Shown here: positions 1 to 8,004 of the stretch, in pieces
How positions within the stretch are numbered: position 1 is the first letter of the stretch
Layout: every line of letters begins with the position of its first letter
NCBI GenBank assembly: GCA_039178835.1
Contig: JBCDFA010000131.1
Location: forward strand, 1-18,086
Direction of reading: 5' to 3'
DNA: 18,086 bases
Origin: AL-N1 sp039178835
Lineage (GTDB): Bacteria > Chloroflexota > Chloroflexia > Chloroflexales > Roseiflexaceae
Notes under the pieces: model-generated
The model's input: the letters and a program-made list of their open reading frames with translations, nothing else
The model's database searches: none
Told to the model about the DNA's origin: nothing
Program-made: the position numbers and the translations under genes

Positions 1-918
1 CAGGTTTTTAACCGATACACCACGTACAATGGCTCATCACCCTACCGCGCCCCAGCCACGTTCAATATCATTCCGTATGTGGAGTTTGCCGAAGGTGGTT
101 GGTACATCAAAGGTGGTATCTATGTCCTGGTTGAGGCTTTGACCCGTCTGGCACAGGAGCTTGGTGTCGCTATTCGTACCGAAGCACCCGTGACTCGTAT
201 TGATGTTGAGCAGGGTAGCGCTCGGGGTGTGGTGGTTGCTGACGAGGAGCGGATTGCAGCGGATCAGGTCGTTGTCAACGTCGATCCACACTATGCCTAT
301 CAACATTTGCTCCCACCCAAAAAACGTGCAACTCAGCTGCTACGACCCGAGTTGTCGTGCAGTGGTTTTGTGCTATTGCTTGGTGTTGATCGTACCTACG
401 AGCATATCGCTCACCATAACATTTTCTTTTCACATGACTATCCAGGTGAGTTTGCCGCTTTTTTTGATAAAGGCATCCCGCCGGCAGATCCGACCGTTTA
501 TATCTGTGCCAGTTCTGTTAGTGATCCAGAGCACGCACCGCCGGGACACATGAACCTGTTTGTGCTGGTCAATGCACCGACGACGAATGGTCACGTCAAC
601 TGGCAGCACGAGGCTGAGGGGTATCGCAATCTGGTCATTGCGCGCCTGGAGCGCATGGGGATAGCAGGTCTGAGCCAGCATATTGTGTATGAACATATCA
701 TGACTCCTGCGGACATTGAGTCGCTGTACAATGCGCCGGGCGGTGCGATCTATGGGTTGGCTTCGAACAATCCATGGTCGGCCTTTCTGCGTCCGCCACT
801 GCGTGCACGCGATATCAAGCAGCTGTACTTTGTCGGTGGTGGAACCCATCCAGGTGGTGGCATTCCACTGGTGTTGCTCTCGGGACGTGCGGTTGCCGGA
901 CAGGTTCTGAGGCGCTAA
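1..918 (+). CDS. Carotenoid (phytoene-type) desaturase, FAD-dependent, C-terminal part
   Basis: An open frame runs from base 1 to a TAA ending at 918 (305 residues). The first residues read QVFNRYTTYNGSSPYRAPAT, a block typical of the middle of CrtI/CrtD/CrtN-family carotenoid desaturases, followed by AEGGWYIKGGIY. Near the C-terminus LYFVGGGTHPGGGIPLVLLSG is the family's closing FAD-contacting signature, with the usual GRAVAGQVL ending. Family members are about 490-520 residues, so roughly the N-terminal 200, including the GxGxxG dinucleotide-binding loop, lie left of the window. The protein would oxidise phytoene or a later carotene at the membrane in pigment synthesis. The fragment alone does not separate CrtI, CrtD and related oxygenase branches, so no gene symbol is given. 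No terminator with a T-run follows the stop. Confidence 0.88.
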   Translation, partial: QVFNRYTTYNGSSPYRAPATFNIIPYVEFAEGGWYIKGGIYVLVEALTRLAQELGVAIRTEAPVTRIDVEQGSARGVVVADEERIAADQVVVNVDPHYAYQHLLPPKKRATQLLRPELSCSGFVLLLGVDRTYEHIAHHNIFFSHDYPGEFAAFFDKGIPPADPTVYICASSVSDPEHAPPGHMNLFVLVNAPTTNGHVNWQHEAEGYRNLVIARLERMGIAGLSQHIVYEHIMTPADIESLYNAPGGAIYGLASNNPWSAFLRPPLRARDIKQLYFVGGGTHPGGGIPLVLLSGRAVAGQVLRR

Positions 919-1520
919 ACTTACAAAAGATTACCAATCGGGTAGGACTTCTAGGATGTGATATGGCATTCTGTTGTCCTAAACATAGAGAATATGACAG
1001 AATTTTCATACCTCATCGTTAATCTACGATAGATTCGTTGACGAGCTACCTCGTCGCTGCTATGATATTCACGAAGCTCCAAGACGACATCGCAGAACAC
1101 TGGTACATACACAACTGAATGACGACCTCTAGAAGCAAGCGACGTACCCCTTTGTATGGTGGGATTGTCTGGGGACGAACGTAAGTCGGGGGAAACGGTG
1201 ACAAGGTGTATCTTTGCAACCGAGGAGACCGACAGGCAAGCGCTTGGCTACTGATGAGTAGCGGGATGCTGTGTGAGTTCAGGTGAGGTTCTTTGCGGAA
1301 AAGCTCTAGCTATGGAAAACAAGAGTAGTAGCCATAACTGAGAGCAAGGTCTGAACGTAAAAGCTGGCACAATCGAACAGGATTGAGCGCCGGGCGACGC
1401 TCAGGAGACCGTAGAGTAAGTTCAGTGTATTACATGTAGCAAGATGCGATAGGAATCTTGGAGCACTCTTTTTTGGCAGAAGGTGCATGCAGATGATGCG
1501 TGCACCTTTCGCGTGTAAAC
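919..1520. other. Gene-free, hairpin-rich region; possible decayed group II intron or other structured RNA
   Basis: No open frame here has recognisable protein content. The top strand is purine-rich and carries compact hairpins: GACGAG/CTCGTC with a CTAC loop (1040-1055), GCTACT/AGTAGC with a GATG loop (1247-1262), and TGAGCG/CGCTCA (1384-1403). The stretch around 1176-1235, with blocks GAACGTAAGTCGGG, AAACGGTGACAAGGTG and ACCGAGGAGACCG, resembles domain I of bacterial group II introns as I remember them. A reverse transcriptase frame and the conserved domain V hairpin are both absent, so it would be a remnant or a different RNA. The orientation is inferred as plus. The group II reading is tentative; the presence of stable secondary structure is seen directly. 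Confidence 0.35.
1480..1508 (-). terminator. Hairpin just downstream of metX (possible transcript 3' end)
   Basis: AAGGTGCA (1480-1487) pairs with TGCACCTT (1501-1508). Inside it, a second GCA/TGC step across one mismatch closes a five-base loop. It begins 12 bases past the metX stop. No T-run follows on the minus strand, so it is not a standard intrinsic terminator; it may mark a processed or Rho-dependent 3' end. Confidence 0.4.
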
Positions 1521-2660
1521 TCATACTTTTTGGTCAAGAAATTTCTGGATGATCGGGCTCTGTGGTGCCACATCTACCAGAAAAGCATCGTGCCCTGCGT
1601 CAGATTTGATGTCGTGATGTTGCACTGGCCGATCAACATGGCGTAGCGCATCGACGATCAGGCGCGACTCAGCGGTTGGGTAGAGCCAGTCGCTTGTGAA
1701 TGATAGCAGGAGGAACGAAGCTTCACTTCGCTCAAAGGCAGCCTCAAGCGAACCATAGCGTGCAGGGAGATCCCAATAGTCCATCGCTTTGGTGATATAC
1801 AAGAAGGTGTTGGCATCAAAGCGTTCGTTAAATGTGGAGCCTTGATACTCAAGATAACTTTCGACGGCAAACTCTGGCTTCAACATATACCCTGGACCAT
1901 CGCTCCACTGATAGTCGCGCCCAAATTTGGCTTCAAAAGATGGCTCACTCAGATACGTCACATGCCCTACCATACGTGCCACCGCCAGCCCATCAATAGG
2001 TGGTTCTGTGGCGTAGTAGTCGCCTTCCTGCCAGCGTGGGTCCTGCATGATAGCGTGACGACCAATACTATTCCAGGCAATGGTTTGTGGCGTAGAGCGT
2101 GCACTGGAGGCAATAATAATAGCCCGACGCACCCGTTTGGGATGTGCTGTTGCCCACTCCAGTGCCTGGAAGCCGCCCATTGATCCACCAGCGACGGCGT
2201 GGAGTTGCTGAATGCCCAGGTAGTCGAGCAGCCGTGTTTGGGCCCGCACCATATCGGCGATGGTGATGACAGGAAACCGTGCACCATATGGCCGGTTTGT
2301 GGCTGGATTGGTGCTCGATGGCCCGGTACTCCCCTGACATCCACCAATGACATTTGAGCAGATGATAAAGTAGCGGTTGGTATCGAATGGTTGACCTGGC
2401 CCGATTAAGGTGTCCCACCAACCAGCTTTGCGATCCTGCAATGTATGCTGACCGGCAGCGTGGGCATCCCCTGAGAGCGCATGTGTAATGAGAATAGCAT
2501 TGTCACGGGCGGCATTGAGGGTGCCATATGTTTCGTAGGCGAGAGTAACTGGAGCAAGGGTTGCCCCGCTATCGAGTTGAAGCGGCGCTGTCCATGTCGC
2601 ATACCGTCGCTCAACTAGTCCTACGTCTGTCTTAATAGCTTGTGCAAGTGCAGTTGTCAT
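1521..2660 (-). CDS. metX: Homoserine O-acetyltransferase
   Basis: The product has 379 residues, the normal length for MetX. It acetylates homoserine from acetyl-CoA in the cytoplasm, making O-acetylhomoserine for direct sulfhydrylation to homocysteine. The fold is an alpha/beta hydrolase. The nucleophile Ser160 sits in VAGGSMGGFQALEWA, Asp324 in TSDWLYP and His357 in SDAGHDAF, giving the full triad. The NAILITHALSGDAHAAG block near residues 54-70 is also characteristic. The ATG is preceded at good distance by TGAGGT. It lies 54 bp downstream of metY on the same strand, so both are probably read from the SAM-controlled promoter. Acetyl rather than succinyl specificity is inferred from the MetX-type sequence and the MetY partner. 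Confidence 0.95.
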   Translation of the reverse strand: MTTALAQAIKTDVGLVERRYATWTAPLQLDSGATLAPVTLAYETYGTLNAARDNAILITHALSGDAHAAGQHTLQDRKAGWWDTLIGPGQPFDTNRYFIICSNVIGGCQGSTGPSSTNPATNRPYGARFPVITIADMVRAQTRLLDYLGIQQLHAVAGGSMGGFQALEWATAHPKRVRRAIIIASSARSTPQTIAWNSIGRHAIMQDPRWQEGDYYATEPPIDGLAVARMVGHVTYLSEPSFEAKFGRDYQWSDGPGYMLKPEFAVESYLEYQGSTFNERFDANTFLYITKAMDYWDLPARYGSLEAAFERSEASFLLLSFTSDWLYPTAESRLIVDALRHVDRPVQHHDIKSDAGHDAFLVDVAPQSPIIQKFLDQKV

Positions 2661-2675
2661 AATACCTCAGTGGCT

Positions 2676-2706
2676 GGTGTAGGGATGTACTGACCATCCC
2701 CACACC
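2676..2706 (-). other. Intercistronic hairpin between metY and metX
   Basis: A 12-bp stem (2676-2687 with 2695-2706) and a 7-base loop fill most of the 54-bp spacer. In the minus-strand transcript all 12 positions pair, one of them as G-U; read as plus-strand RNA that position would be an A-C mismatch. It was therefore probably kept for the minus transcript. No T-run follows, so it is more likely a stability or processing element than a terminator. Confidence 0.5.
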
Positions 2707-2714
2707 AAGTCCCC

Positions 2715-4001
2715 CTATACTTTGGCAAGTGCCTGATCAAGATCGGCCAGAATATCATCGATAGTTTCCAGACCGACCGAAAGGCGAATATAGTCATCGG
2801 TAACACCAGTTAATCCTTGTTCTTCCGGGGTTAGTTGGCTATGGGTTGTTGTAGCGGGATGGATGGCCAGGCTCTTCGCATCCCCGATATTGGCAAGGTG
2901 TGAGAATAAGGTGAGACTCTCGATAAACTTCTTACCGGCAGCACGTCCGCCCTCGATCCCAAAGCCAACAATGCCACTCTGTCCTTTAGGCATGTACTTC
3001 TGTGCTAACTCATAGGTCGGATGCTCTGGGAGACCAGGATAGTTGACCCAAGCAACCTTTGAATGCTCCTGAAGATGTTTGGCTACGGCAAGAGCATTCT
3101 GACTATGTCGTTCCATTCGCAATGGGAGCGTTTCGAGCCCTTGCAGGAAGAGGAAGGCGTTGAACGGGCTGAGCGCCGCACCAATATCACGGAGAAGTTG
3201 CACACGAACCTTGATGATATAGGCCAGTGGTCCAAAGGCTTGTGTGTAGACAATGCCATGGTAGGAGGGATCTGGTTCGGTAAATTCCGGGAACCGTCCA
3301 TTGGTCCAATCGAATTTACCGCTATCTACCAGCACACCACCGATACTGGTACCGTGGCCACCAATAAACTTGGTGGCCGAATGCAACACGATGTCCGCAC
3401 CCCAGTCGAATGGGCGGCAGAGATATGGTGTGGCTGTCGTCGCATCAACAATGACTGGAACGCCGTGTTCGTGGGCAATGCCTGCAACGCGTTCAAGGTT
3501 AATCACATCGAGTCGTGGGTTTCCAATCAGTTCGAGGAATACTGCTTTGGTGCGATCATCAATGGCCTTGTGAAAGCCATCAAAATCACGAGCATCGACA
3601 AAACGTGTTGTGACACCGAGTCGTGGGAGCGTATGCCGAAAGAGGTTGTATGTGCCTCCATAAAGATCGGTCGAGGAAATAATATTATCTCCCGCTCCGG
3701 CCAATGCCAGAATACCCAATGTTTCAGCAGCCTGCCCAGACGACAGACCTAGTGCACCAACACCGCCTTCGAGCGCGGCAATGCGCTGCTCAAAGACATC
3801 CGTTGTCGGGTTCATGATGCGTGTATAAATATTGCCGAACTCTTCCAGGTTAAAAAGACGAGCGGCGTGGTCAGTATCCTGAAATTGAAATGATGTCGTT
3901 GCATAGATAGGAACTGCACGTGCGCCAGTTGCGGAGTCAGGTTGTTGCCCACCATGGAGTGCTAATGTTTCAAATCCTGTAAATGTTACCTCATCTGCCA
4001 C
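2715..4001 (-). CDS. metY: O-acetylhomoserine sulfhydrylase (PLP enzyme)
   Basis: The product has 428 residues, typical of the MetY branch of the Cys/Met-metabolism PLP family; cystathionine enzymes of the family are near 380-400. It joins sulfide to O-acetylhomoserine to give homocysteine and acetate. The PLP-binding lysine is Lys211 in LHSATKFIGGHGTS, with the cofactor-binding Asp186 in VIVDATTATPYLCRPFDWGA. RIMNPTTDVFEQRIAALEGG near residues 61-80 is also characteristic. The start is a GTG at 3999-4001, chosen because AGGAGG (4007-4012) lies just upstream and the ADEVTFTGFETLALHGGQ N-terminus fits the family. It is the first gene behind the SAM riboswitch. Confidence 0.94.
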   Translation of the reverse strand: MADEVTFTGFETLALHGGQQPDSATGARAVPIYATTSFQFQDTDHAARLFNLEEFGNIYTRIMNPTTDVFEQRIAALEGGVGALGLSSGQAAETLGILALAGAGDNIISSTDLYGGTYNLFRHTLPRLGVTTRFVDARDFDGFHKAIDDRTKAVFLELIGNPRLDVINLERVAGIAHEHGVPVIVDATTATPYLCRPFDWGADIVLHSATKFIGGHGTSIGGVLVDSGKFDWTNGRFPEFTEPDPSYHGIVYTQAFGPLAYIIKVRVQLLRDIGAALSPFNAFLFLQGLETLPLRMERHSQNALAVAKHLQEHSKVAWVNYPGLPEHPTYELAQKYMPKGQSGIVGFGIEGGRAAGKKFIESLTLFSHLANIGDAKSLAIHPATTTHSQLTPEEQGLTGVTDDYIRLSVGLETIDDILADLDQALAKV

Positions 4002-4022
4002 TGGAACCTCCTTTAAGGTAAT

Positions 4023-4050
4023 AAAAAACTCTCATCATTGCGATGAGAGT
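4023..4050 (-). terminator. Second terminator hairpin in the metY leader
   Basis: On the minus strand ACTCTCATC, a 5-base loop and GATGAGAGT form a 9-bp stem running straight into six U residues (plus-strand A run 4023-4028). It lies between the riboswitch's own terminator and the metY ribosome-binding site, so it could be a second gate or a backup stop for transcripts that pass the first. Confidence 0.7.
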
Positions 4051-4064
4051 GCACATTTTTTAAT

Positions 4065-4088
4065 AAAAAACCCTTCCATCAGGAAGGG
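4065..4088 (-). terminator. SAM riboswitch expression-platform terminator
   Basis: On the minus strand CCCTTCC, loop TGAT and GGAAGGG form a 7-bp stem (4071-4088) followed by six U residues (4065-4070). The CCTTCC of its 5' arm can alternatively pair, with G-U allowed, with GGGAGG (4111-4116) at the 3' side of aptamer helix P1, giving the antiterminator expected when SAM is absent. Confidence 0.82.
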
Positions 4089-4111
4089 GCGTACGTCGGC
4101 TCGACGTGTGC

Positions 4112-4220
<109 letters not shown>

Positions 4221-4244
4221 TGCAATATCTATGTTGTTATTAAA

Positions 4245-4273
4245 ATGATAATAGAATGACGCAAGATTGTCAA
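4245..4273 (-). promoter_or_regulatory. Promoter of the riboswitch-metY-metX transcript
   Basis: On the minus strand a perfect -35 TTGACA (4268-4273) and a five-of-six -10 TATCAT (4245-4250) are 17 bases apart. Transcription should begin near 4238, about 19 bases before the aptamer. This fits a sigma-70-class promoter. Confidence 0.8.
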
Positions 4274-4290
4274 GTACTAGGTGAACCTCC

Positions 4291-4319
4291 TTGCCTGACA
4301 CACGGTAGGCTGGTATAAT
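4291..4319 (+). promoter_or_regulatory. Promoter of the LCP-GH13-esterase unit
   Basis: TTGCCT (4291-4296), a 17-base spacer and a perfect TATAAT (4314-4319) preceded by TGG make an extended -10 promoter. It is divergent from the metY promoter; the two -35 elements are only 17 bases apart (4274-4290). The expected start is near 4326, about 37 bases before the GTG. Confidence 0.75.
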
Positions 4320-4362
4320 CGCTCAATAAAGCTTATGTACCTGATTGGAAAAGGGAGAGCCT

Positions 4363-5820
4363 GTGTCAACATCTGATCGTAACTCTCTTCCTCCAAAGCA
4401 AACCGCACGGGAACGTGTTGAGGCCCGTCGCGCAGCCCGCCAAAAGAATCGCCCCTCGATACGGAACCGCTTCTCCAGTCTGCCCAAGTGGCGGATTCCA
4501 CTTGGCATTCTGGGAATACTAGGTGTCCTGATTCTGTTTCTGGTTATCGCAGCGTATCGATTTACCGACCAGACATTGGAGCCAGTCCAACAAGTCGATC
4601 CACGGTTTCAGTCCAGTGCTGCTGCACAGGAACGCGGTGAGGGCATTCCAGTTGCGACACCTGCACCACCGCTTGAGTCGCTTGAAGATCCCGTAAACAT
4701 CTTACTTATTGGAGTTGATAAGCGTGCCAATCCTGATGAAGGTATACGTGGCGATACGCTCATTCTGGTACGACTGCACCCGGAGGAAAGGTGGGCATCG
4801 ATGCTTTCAATTCCTCGTGACTCAGTGGTTACTATTCCCAATCTTGGCGAAGCCAAGATCAACACTGCTTACTCATATGGTTATGCGAATGCTGCAACAA
4901 TCTATGGTGAGGGTACTGAGCCAGATGCTGCTGGTGGTGCGCTTGTTGCCGAGACGGTCGAGCAATTTCTTGATGTACGAGTTGATTACACCGCGCAGGT
5001 TGACTTTCAGGGATTTGTGCAACTTGTGGATGCGTTAGGTGGCATTACTATCGATGTGCCAAAACCCCTCCTTGATGCTGAATTTCCGACCGATGAAGGG
5101 TATGGCGTTGAGCGTATTTATATTCCAGCAGGGCTTCAGGTGATGGATGGCCGTACTGCCCTTGTGTATGCACGGTCGCGTCATAGCAGCAATGATTTTG
5201 AGCGAAGTAAACGGCAACAACAGGTATTACGTGCGGCGTTCGATCAGGTGCGTACACGTGGTATGCTCGAGAACATGACGGCATTGCCGGAGTGGGGCGA
5301 TGTCATTGCACAGAATATACGCACAACGCTGCCTATTCGTGACCTTGGAGTGATTAATGGGTTGGCGACATTTGCTGGTGGCCTGGATACAGAGCGCATT
5401 ACACAGACCAGTATTAATCCCGATGAAGTTGCGATGCGTGGCGAGTATGGCTCTGATATTTATTGGGATCCGGCTGACATACGCGCACTCGTAGCACGTT
5501 GGCAGCAGGGGCCACAGTCGACACCAAGTACTGCCCAAGTACAGGTGCTCAATGGTGCCGCTGTTGACGGTGTGGCCGGTCGTGTTACGGAGATGTTGCG
5601 TTCTGAGGGTTTCGCCATGACCGATGCAAATAATGCACCGCAAATATATGAACAGACCACTGTTATAGACTATACGAACCGACCTGATGCACGTCGACAA
5701 ATCGGTGAACTCCTTGATGTTGACAGAAGCAATATCAAGATGGCATCGGATGTTGATGCCCCGCCGCAGACCAATGGTGTTGATATTGTGGTGATAGTCG
5801 GCATGGATTATCAAGAATAA
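4363..5820 (+). CDS. LCP (LytR-CpsA-Psr) family wall-polymer transferase
   Basis: LCP proteins transfer polyprenyl-pyrophosphate-linked glycopolymers onto peptidoglycan at the outer membrane face. From the GTG at 4363 the product is 485 residues: an Arg-rich cytoplasmic tail (1-44), one membrane helix (about 46-66), a linker, the LCP domain from about residue 110, and a C-terminal LytR_C domain from about 393 (VQVLNGAAVDGVAGRVTEML). Diagnostic LCP pieces are NILLIGVDKR, RGDTLILVRL, MLSIPRDSVV, KINTAYSYG and the later ARSRHSSNDFERSKRQQQVL, including the Asp/Arg residues that bind the pyrophosphate. I chose the GTG at 4363 over an in-frame TTG at 4345 because AGGGAGA (4351-4357) lies at ribosome-binding distance from it. 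The polysaccharide genes at 11556-13923 could supply the substrate. Confidence 0.9.
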   Translation: MSTSDRNSLPPKQTARERVEARRAARQKNRPSIRNRFSSLPKWRIPLGILGILGVLILFLVIAAYRFTDQTLEPVQQVDPRFQSSAAAQERGEGIPVATPAPPLESLEDPVNILLIGVDKRANPDEGIRGDTLILVRLHPEERWASMLSIPRDSVVTIPNLGEAKINTAYSYGYANAATIYGEGTEPDAAGGALVAETVEQFLDVRVDYTAQVDFQGFVQLVDALGGITIDVPKPLLDAEFPTDEGYGVERIYIPAGLQVMDGRTALVYARSRHSSNDFERSKRQQQVLRAAFDQVRTRGMLENMTALPEWGDVIAQNIRTTLPIRDLGVINGLATFAGGLDTERITQTSINPDEVAMRGEYGSDIYWDPADIRALVARWQQGPQSTPSTAQVQVLNGAAVDGVAGRVTEMLRSEGFAMTDANNAPQIYEQTTVIDYTNRPDARRQIGELLDVDRSNIKMASDVDAPPQTNGVDIVVIVGMDYQE

Positions 5821-5855
5821 CATAGTAGTGGTTTTGAGGTAAAGGAAAGGATACC

Positions 5856-7304
5856 GTGACCGATATCAATACACCCGATTGGGTGAAACATGCCGTTTTC
5901 TACCAGATTTTTCCTGATCGTTTTGCCCAAAGTCAGTCGCTGATCAAGCCAAACAACTTAGAACCATGGGACAGCCCACCTACTACCGAAGGCTACAAAG
6001 GCGGCGATCTGCTAGGCGTCGTCGAGCACCTCGATCACATTCAGCAGCTTGGCGCGACAGCGATCTATTTTACGCCGATCTTCCAATCAGCCTCGAATCA
6101 TCGTTATCACACCCACGACTACTACCAGGTCGATCCGCTTTTGGGTGGCAATGCCGCCTTGCAAACATTGCTGACCGAAGCCCATAAACGAGATATCAAG
6201 GTTGTACTAGATGGTGTCTTCAATCATTCAAGTCGGGGCTTTTTTCAGTTCAACGATATTCTCGAAAACGGCCCACATTCGCCATGGCTCGATTGGTTTT
6301 TCGTCGAGGGTTGGCCACTGAGCGCGTATGATGGTGACAAACCAGCCAATTACGTCAGTTGGGTGGGGAATCGAGCGCTGCCAAAGTTCAATACAGATAA
6401 TCCCCAGGTGCGTGAGTTTATCATGCAAGTGGCTGAGTATTGGATCGAGCAGGGGATCGATGGCTGGCGGCTCGATGTGCCGTTTGAGATTACGACTGAG
6501 GGATTCTGGACCGAGTTTCGCCAGCGAGTCAAGGCCATCAACCCTGAGGCATATATCGTGGGCGAAGTATGGCGGGACGCACGCCAATGGCTCCAGGGTG
6601 ACCAGTTTGATGGTGTGATGAACTATCTCTTCACCAGTGCGGTGATTGCCTTTACCGCAGGGGCGCGTGTCGTGCGGGATTTGGTCGAAGATCGTAGCTA
6701 CGACCCGATTCCTGCAATTGATGCGCGAGCCTATGCCGAGCGAATTGACTCGTTGTTACAGCTCTATGACTGGGACATCACCCTGACTCAACTCAACCTC
6801 CTCGATAGCCACGATACCTCACGCTTATTGAATATTGCTTCTGGCGACAAGGCAAGTGTGGCGTTGTCAACACTTCTCCTGATGACGTATCCTGGTGCGC
6901 CGTCGATCTTCTATGGTGATGAGATCGGGCTGCCGGGCGGGCAAGATCCCGATTGCCGTCGTACTATCCCCTGGGATCAACCAGAAACCTGGGACACCAA
7001 TGTGCTGAGATACCACAAAGAACTGATTGCGCTCCGCCACGCACATCCGGTCCTCCGTACGGGCGTGTATCGCAGCCTGTATGCTGATGATGCGGTGTAT
7101 GCATGTGCACGGACGGGTGCTGATGAAACCCTTTTGGTGGCCGTCAATGTTGCTGAAGAAGATCGGAATATAACGATGGCAACTGATGGGTTGATTGATC
7201 CATCAACTAACCTCGAAACTCTTTTTGGTGTAGGAACGTATAGTTTGCAGTCAGATCAAATCACATTGAGCCTGCCGCCTCGTAGCGGCATCGTATTGGG
7301 ATAA
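5856..7304 (+). CDS. GH13 alpha-amylase family glycosidase (neopullulanase/cyclomaltodextrinase-like)
   Basis: The 482-residue (beta/alpha)8 glycosidase acts on alpha-1,4-glucans or maltodextrins. The four GH13 regions are intact: DGVFNHS (region I, about 119-125), GWRLDVPFEI with nucleophile Asp207, IVGEVWRDA with acid/base Glu237, and NLLDSHDTSRL with His319/Asp320. VKHAVFYQIFPDRFA at the N-terminus and SAVIAFTAGAR are typical of the neopullulanase/maltogenic amylase group. The separate N-terminal domain usual in that group (CBM34, roughly 120 residues) is missing, and there is no signal peptide, so it is a cytoplasmic, domain-reduced form. The GTG start has AAGGAAAGG upstream. It begins 35 bp after the LCP gene and is probably cotranscribed. 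Exact substrate is not decidable from sequence. Confidence 0.88.
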   Translation: MTDINTPDWVKHAVFYQIFPDRFAQSQSLIKPNNLEPWDSPPTTEGYKGGDLLGVVEHLDHIQQLGATAIYFTPIFQSASNHRYHTHDYYQVDPLLGGNAALQTLLTEAHKRDIKVVLDGVFNHSSRGFFQFNDILENGPHSPWLDWFFVEGWPLSAYDGDKPANYVSWVGNRALPKFNTDNPQVREFIMQVAEYWIEQGIDGWRLDVPFEITTEGFWTEFRQRVKAINPEAYIVGEVWRDARQWLQGDQFDGVMNYLFTSAVIAFTAGARVVRDLVEDRSYDPIPAIDARAYAERIDSLLQLYDWDITLTQLNLLDSHDTSRLLNIASGDKASVALSTLLLMTYPGAPSIFYGDEIGLPGGQDPDCRRTIPWDQPETWDTNVLRYHKELIALRHAHPVLRTGVYRSLYADDAVYACARTGADETLLVAVNVAEEDRNITMATDGLIDPSTNLETLFGVGTYSLQSDQITLSLPPRSGIVLG

Positions 7305-7332
7305 TCAGCTATAACACAGGTAATTATTAACG

Positions 7333-8004
7333 ATGGAAGCACAATCTCTGTCCCTTGTCCATCTTATTCGTAAGCCGACGACTCAGGAAGCAAAGCCCCC
7401 GTTGTTGATATTGCTGCACGGCTATGGAAGCAATGAACAGGATCTGTTTGGATTATCTCCCTATCTGGATGAGCGCTTTCTTGTCGTAAGCATTCGTGCA
7501 CCACTGATGTTGATGCCGGGGGGCTATGCCTGGTTTGAGTTGGGAATTACCCCAAATGGCATCACGTTTGATCCTGTGCAGGTCGGCAGCAGTTTTGCAC
7601 GAGTTACTACTTTTATTCAGGAAGCCATCGATGCGTATCAAGTTGATGAGTCGCGGATCTTTTTGCTGGGGTTTAGCCAGGGCGCAATGATTAGTTCGGG
7701 CATTGCGTTGACCAAGCCACATCTGGTGACTGGTGTGGTGTTGATGAGTGGAAGTATTCCGTCACAGGATCTCTTGCCTATCGCTCCCGCAGAGCAACTG
7801 GCAGATAAACCGTTTTTGGTTACGCACGGCACGGTCGATGAGGTGTTGCCGATTTCGCACGGTCGAGCCAGCCGTGATCTATTGCAGCGGTTGCCAGTCA
7901 ATCTCGTCTATCACGAATATCCGATGGGCCACGAAATCAATATGCCCTGTCTTCAGGATATGACTACCTGGCTCAAAGAACGACTCGATGAGCGACAAAA
8001 GTAG
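7333..8004 (+). CDS. Phospholipase/carboxylesterase family alpha/beta hydrolase
   Basis: The 223-residue protein is a small serine esterase of the acyl-protein thioesterase/carboxylesterase family. It has the oxyanion-side motif LLHGYGSNEQDLFGL (28-42), nucleophile Ser115 in LLGFSQGAMIS, Asp169 in THGTVDEVLP and His200 in YPMGHEI, a complete triad at standard spacing. No signal peptide is seen, so it is cytoplasmic. It starts 28 bp after the GH13 gene, with only a weak AGGT as ribosome-binding site, which suggests it depends on upstream transcription and perhaps coupling. The natural ester substrate is unknown. No T-run terminator is evident after the stop; only a 6-bp hairpin at 8027-8041. 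Confidence 0.87.
   Translation: MEAQSLSLVHLIRKPTTQEAKPPLLILLHGYGSNEQDLFGLSPYLDERFLVVSIRAPLMLMPGGYAWFELGITPNGITFDPVQVGSSFARVTTFIQEAIDAYQVDESRIFLLGFSQGAMISSGIALTKPHLVTGVVLMSGSIPSQDLLPIAPAEQLADKPFLVTHGTVDEVLPISHGRASRDLLQRLPVNLVYHEYPMGHEINMPCLQDMTTWLKERLDERQK

Noticed and set aside
919..1520. Complete, mobile group II intron
   Set aside because: No reverse transcriptase frame, no domain V hairpin and no clear GUGYG 5' boundary; at most a fragment.
3063..3752. 229-codon open frame antisense to metY
   Set aside because: Lies entirely inside the well-supported metY gene on the other strand, with no family features; a shadow of metY codon usage.
4345..4362. TTG start for the LCP gene
   Set aside because: The GTG at 4363 has AGGGAGA at proper spacing, and these bases would be overlapped by the upstream TTG version, which has no ribosome-binding site of its own.
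5227..5823. 198-codon open frame antisense to the LCP gene
   Set aside because: Shadow of the LCP coding frame; Cys/His/Ile-rich product without any motif.
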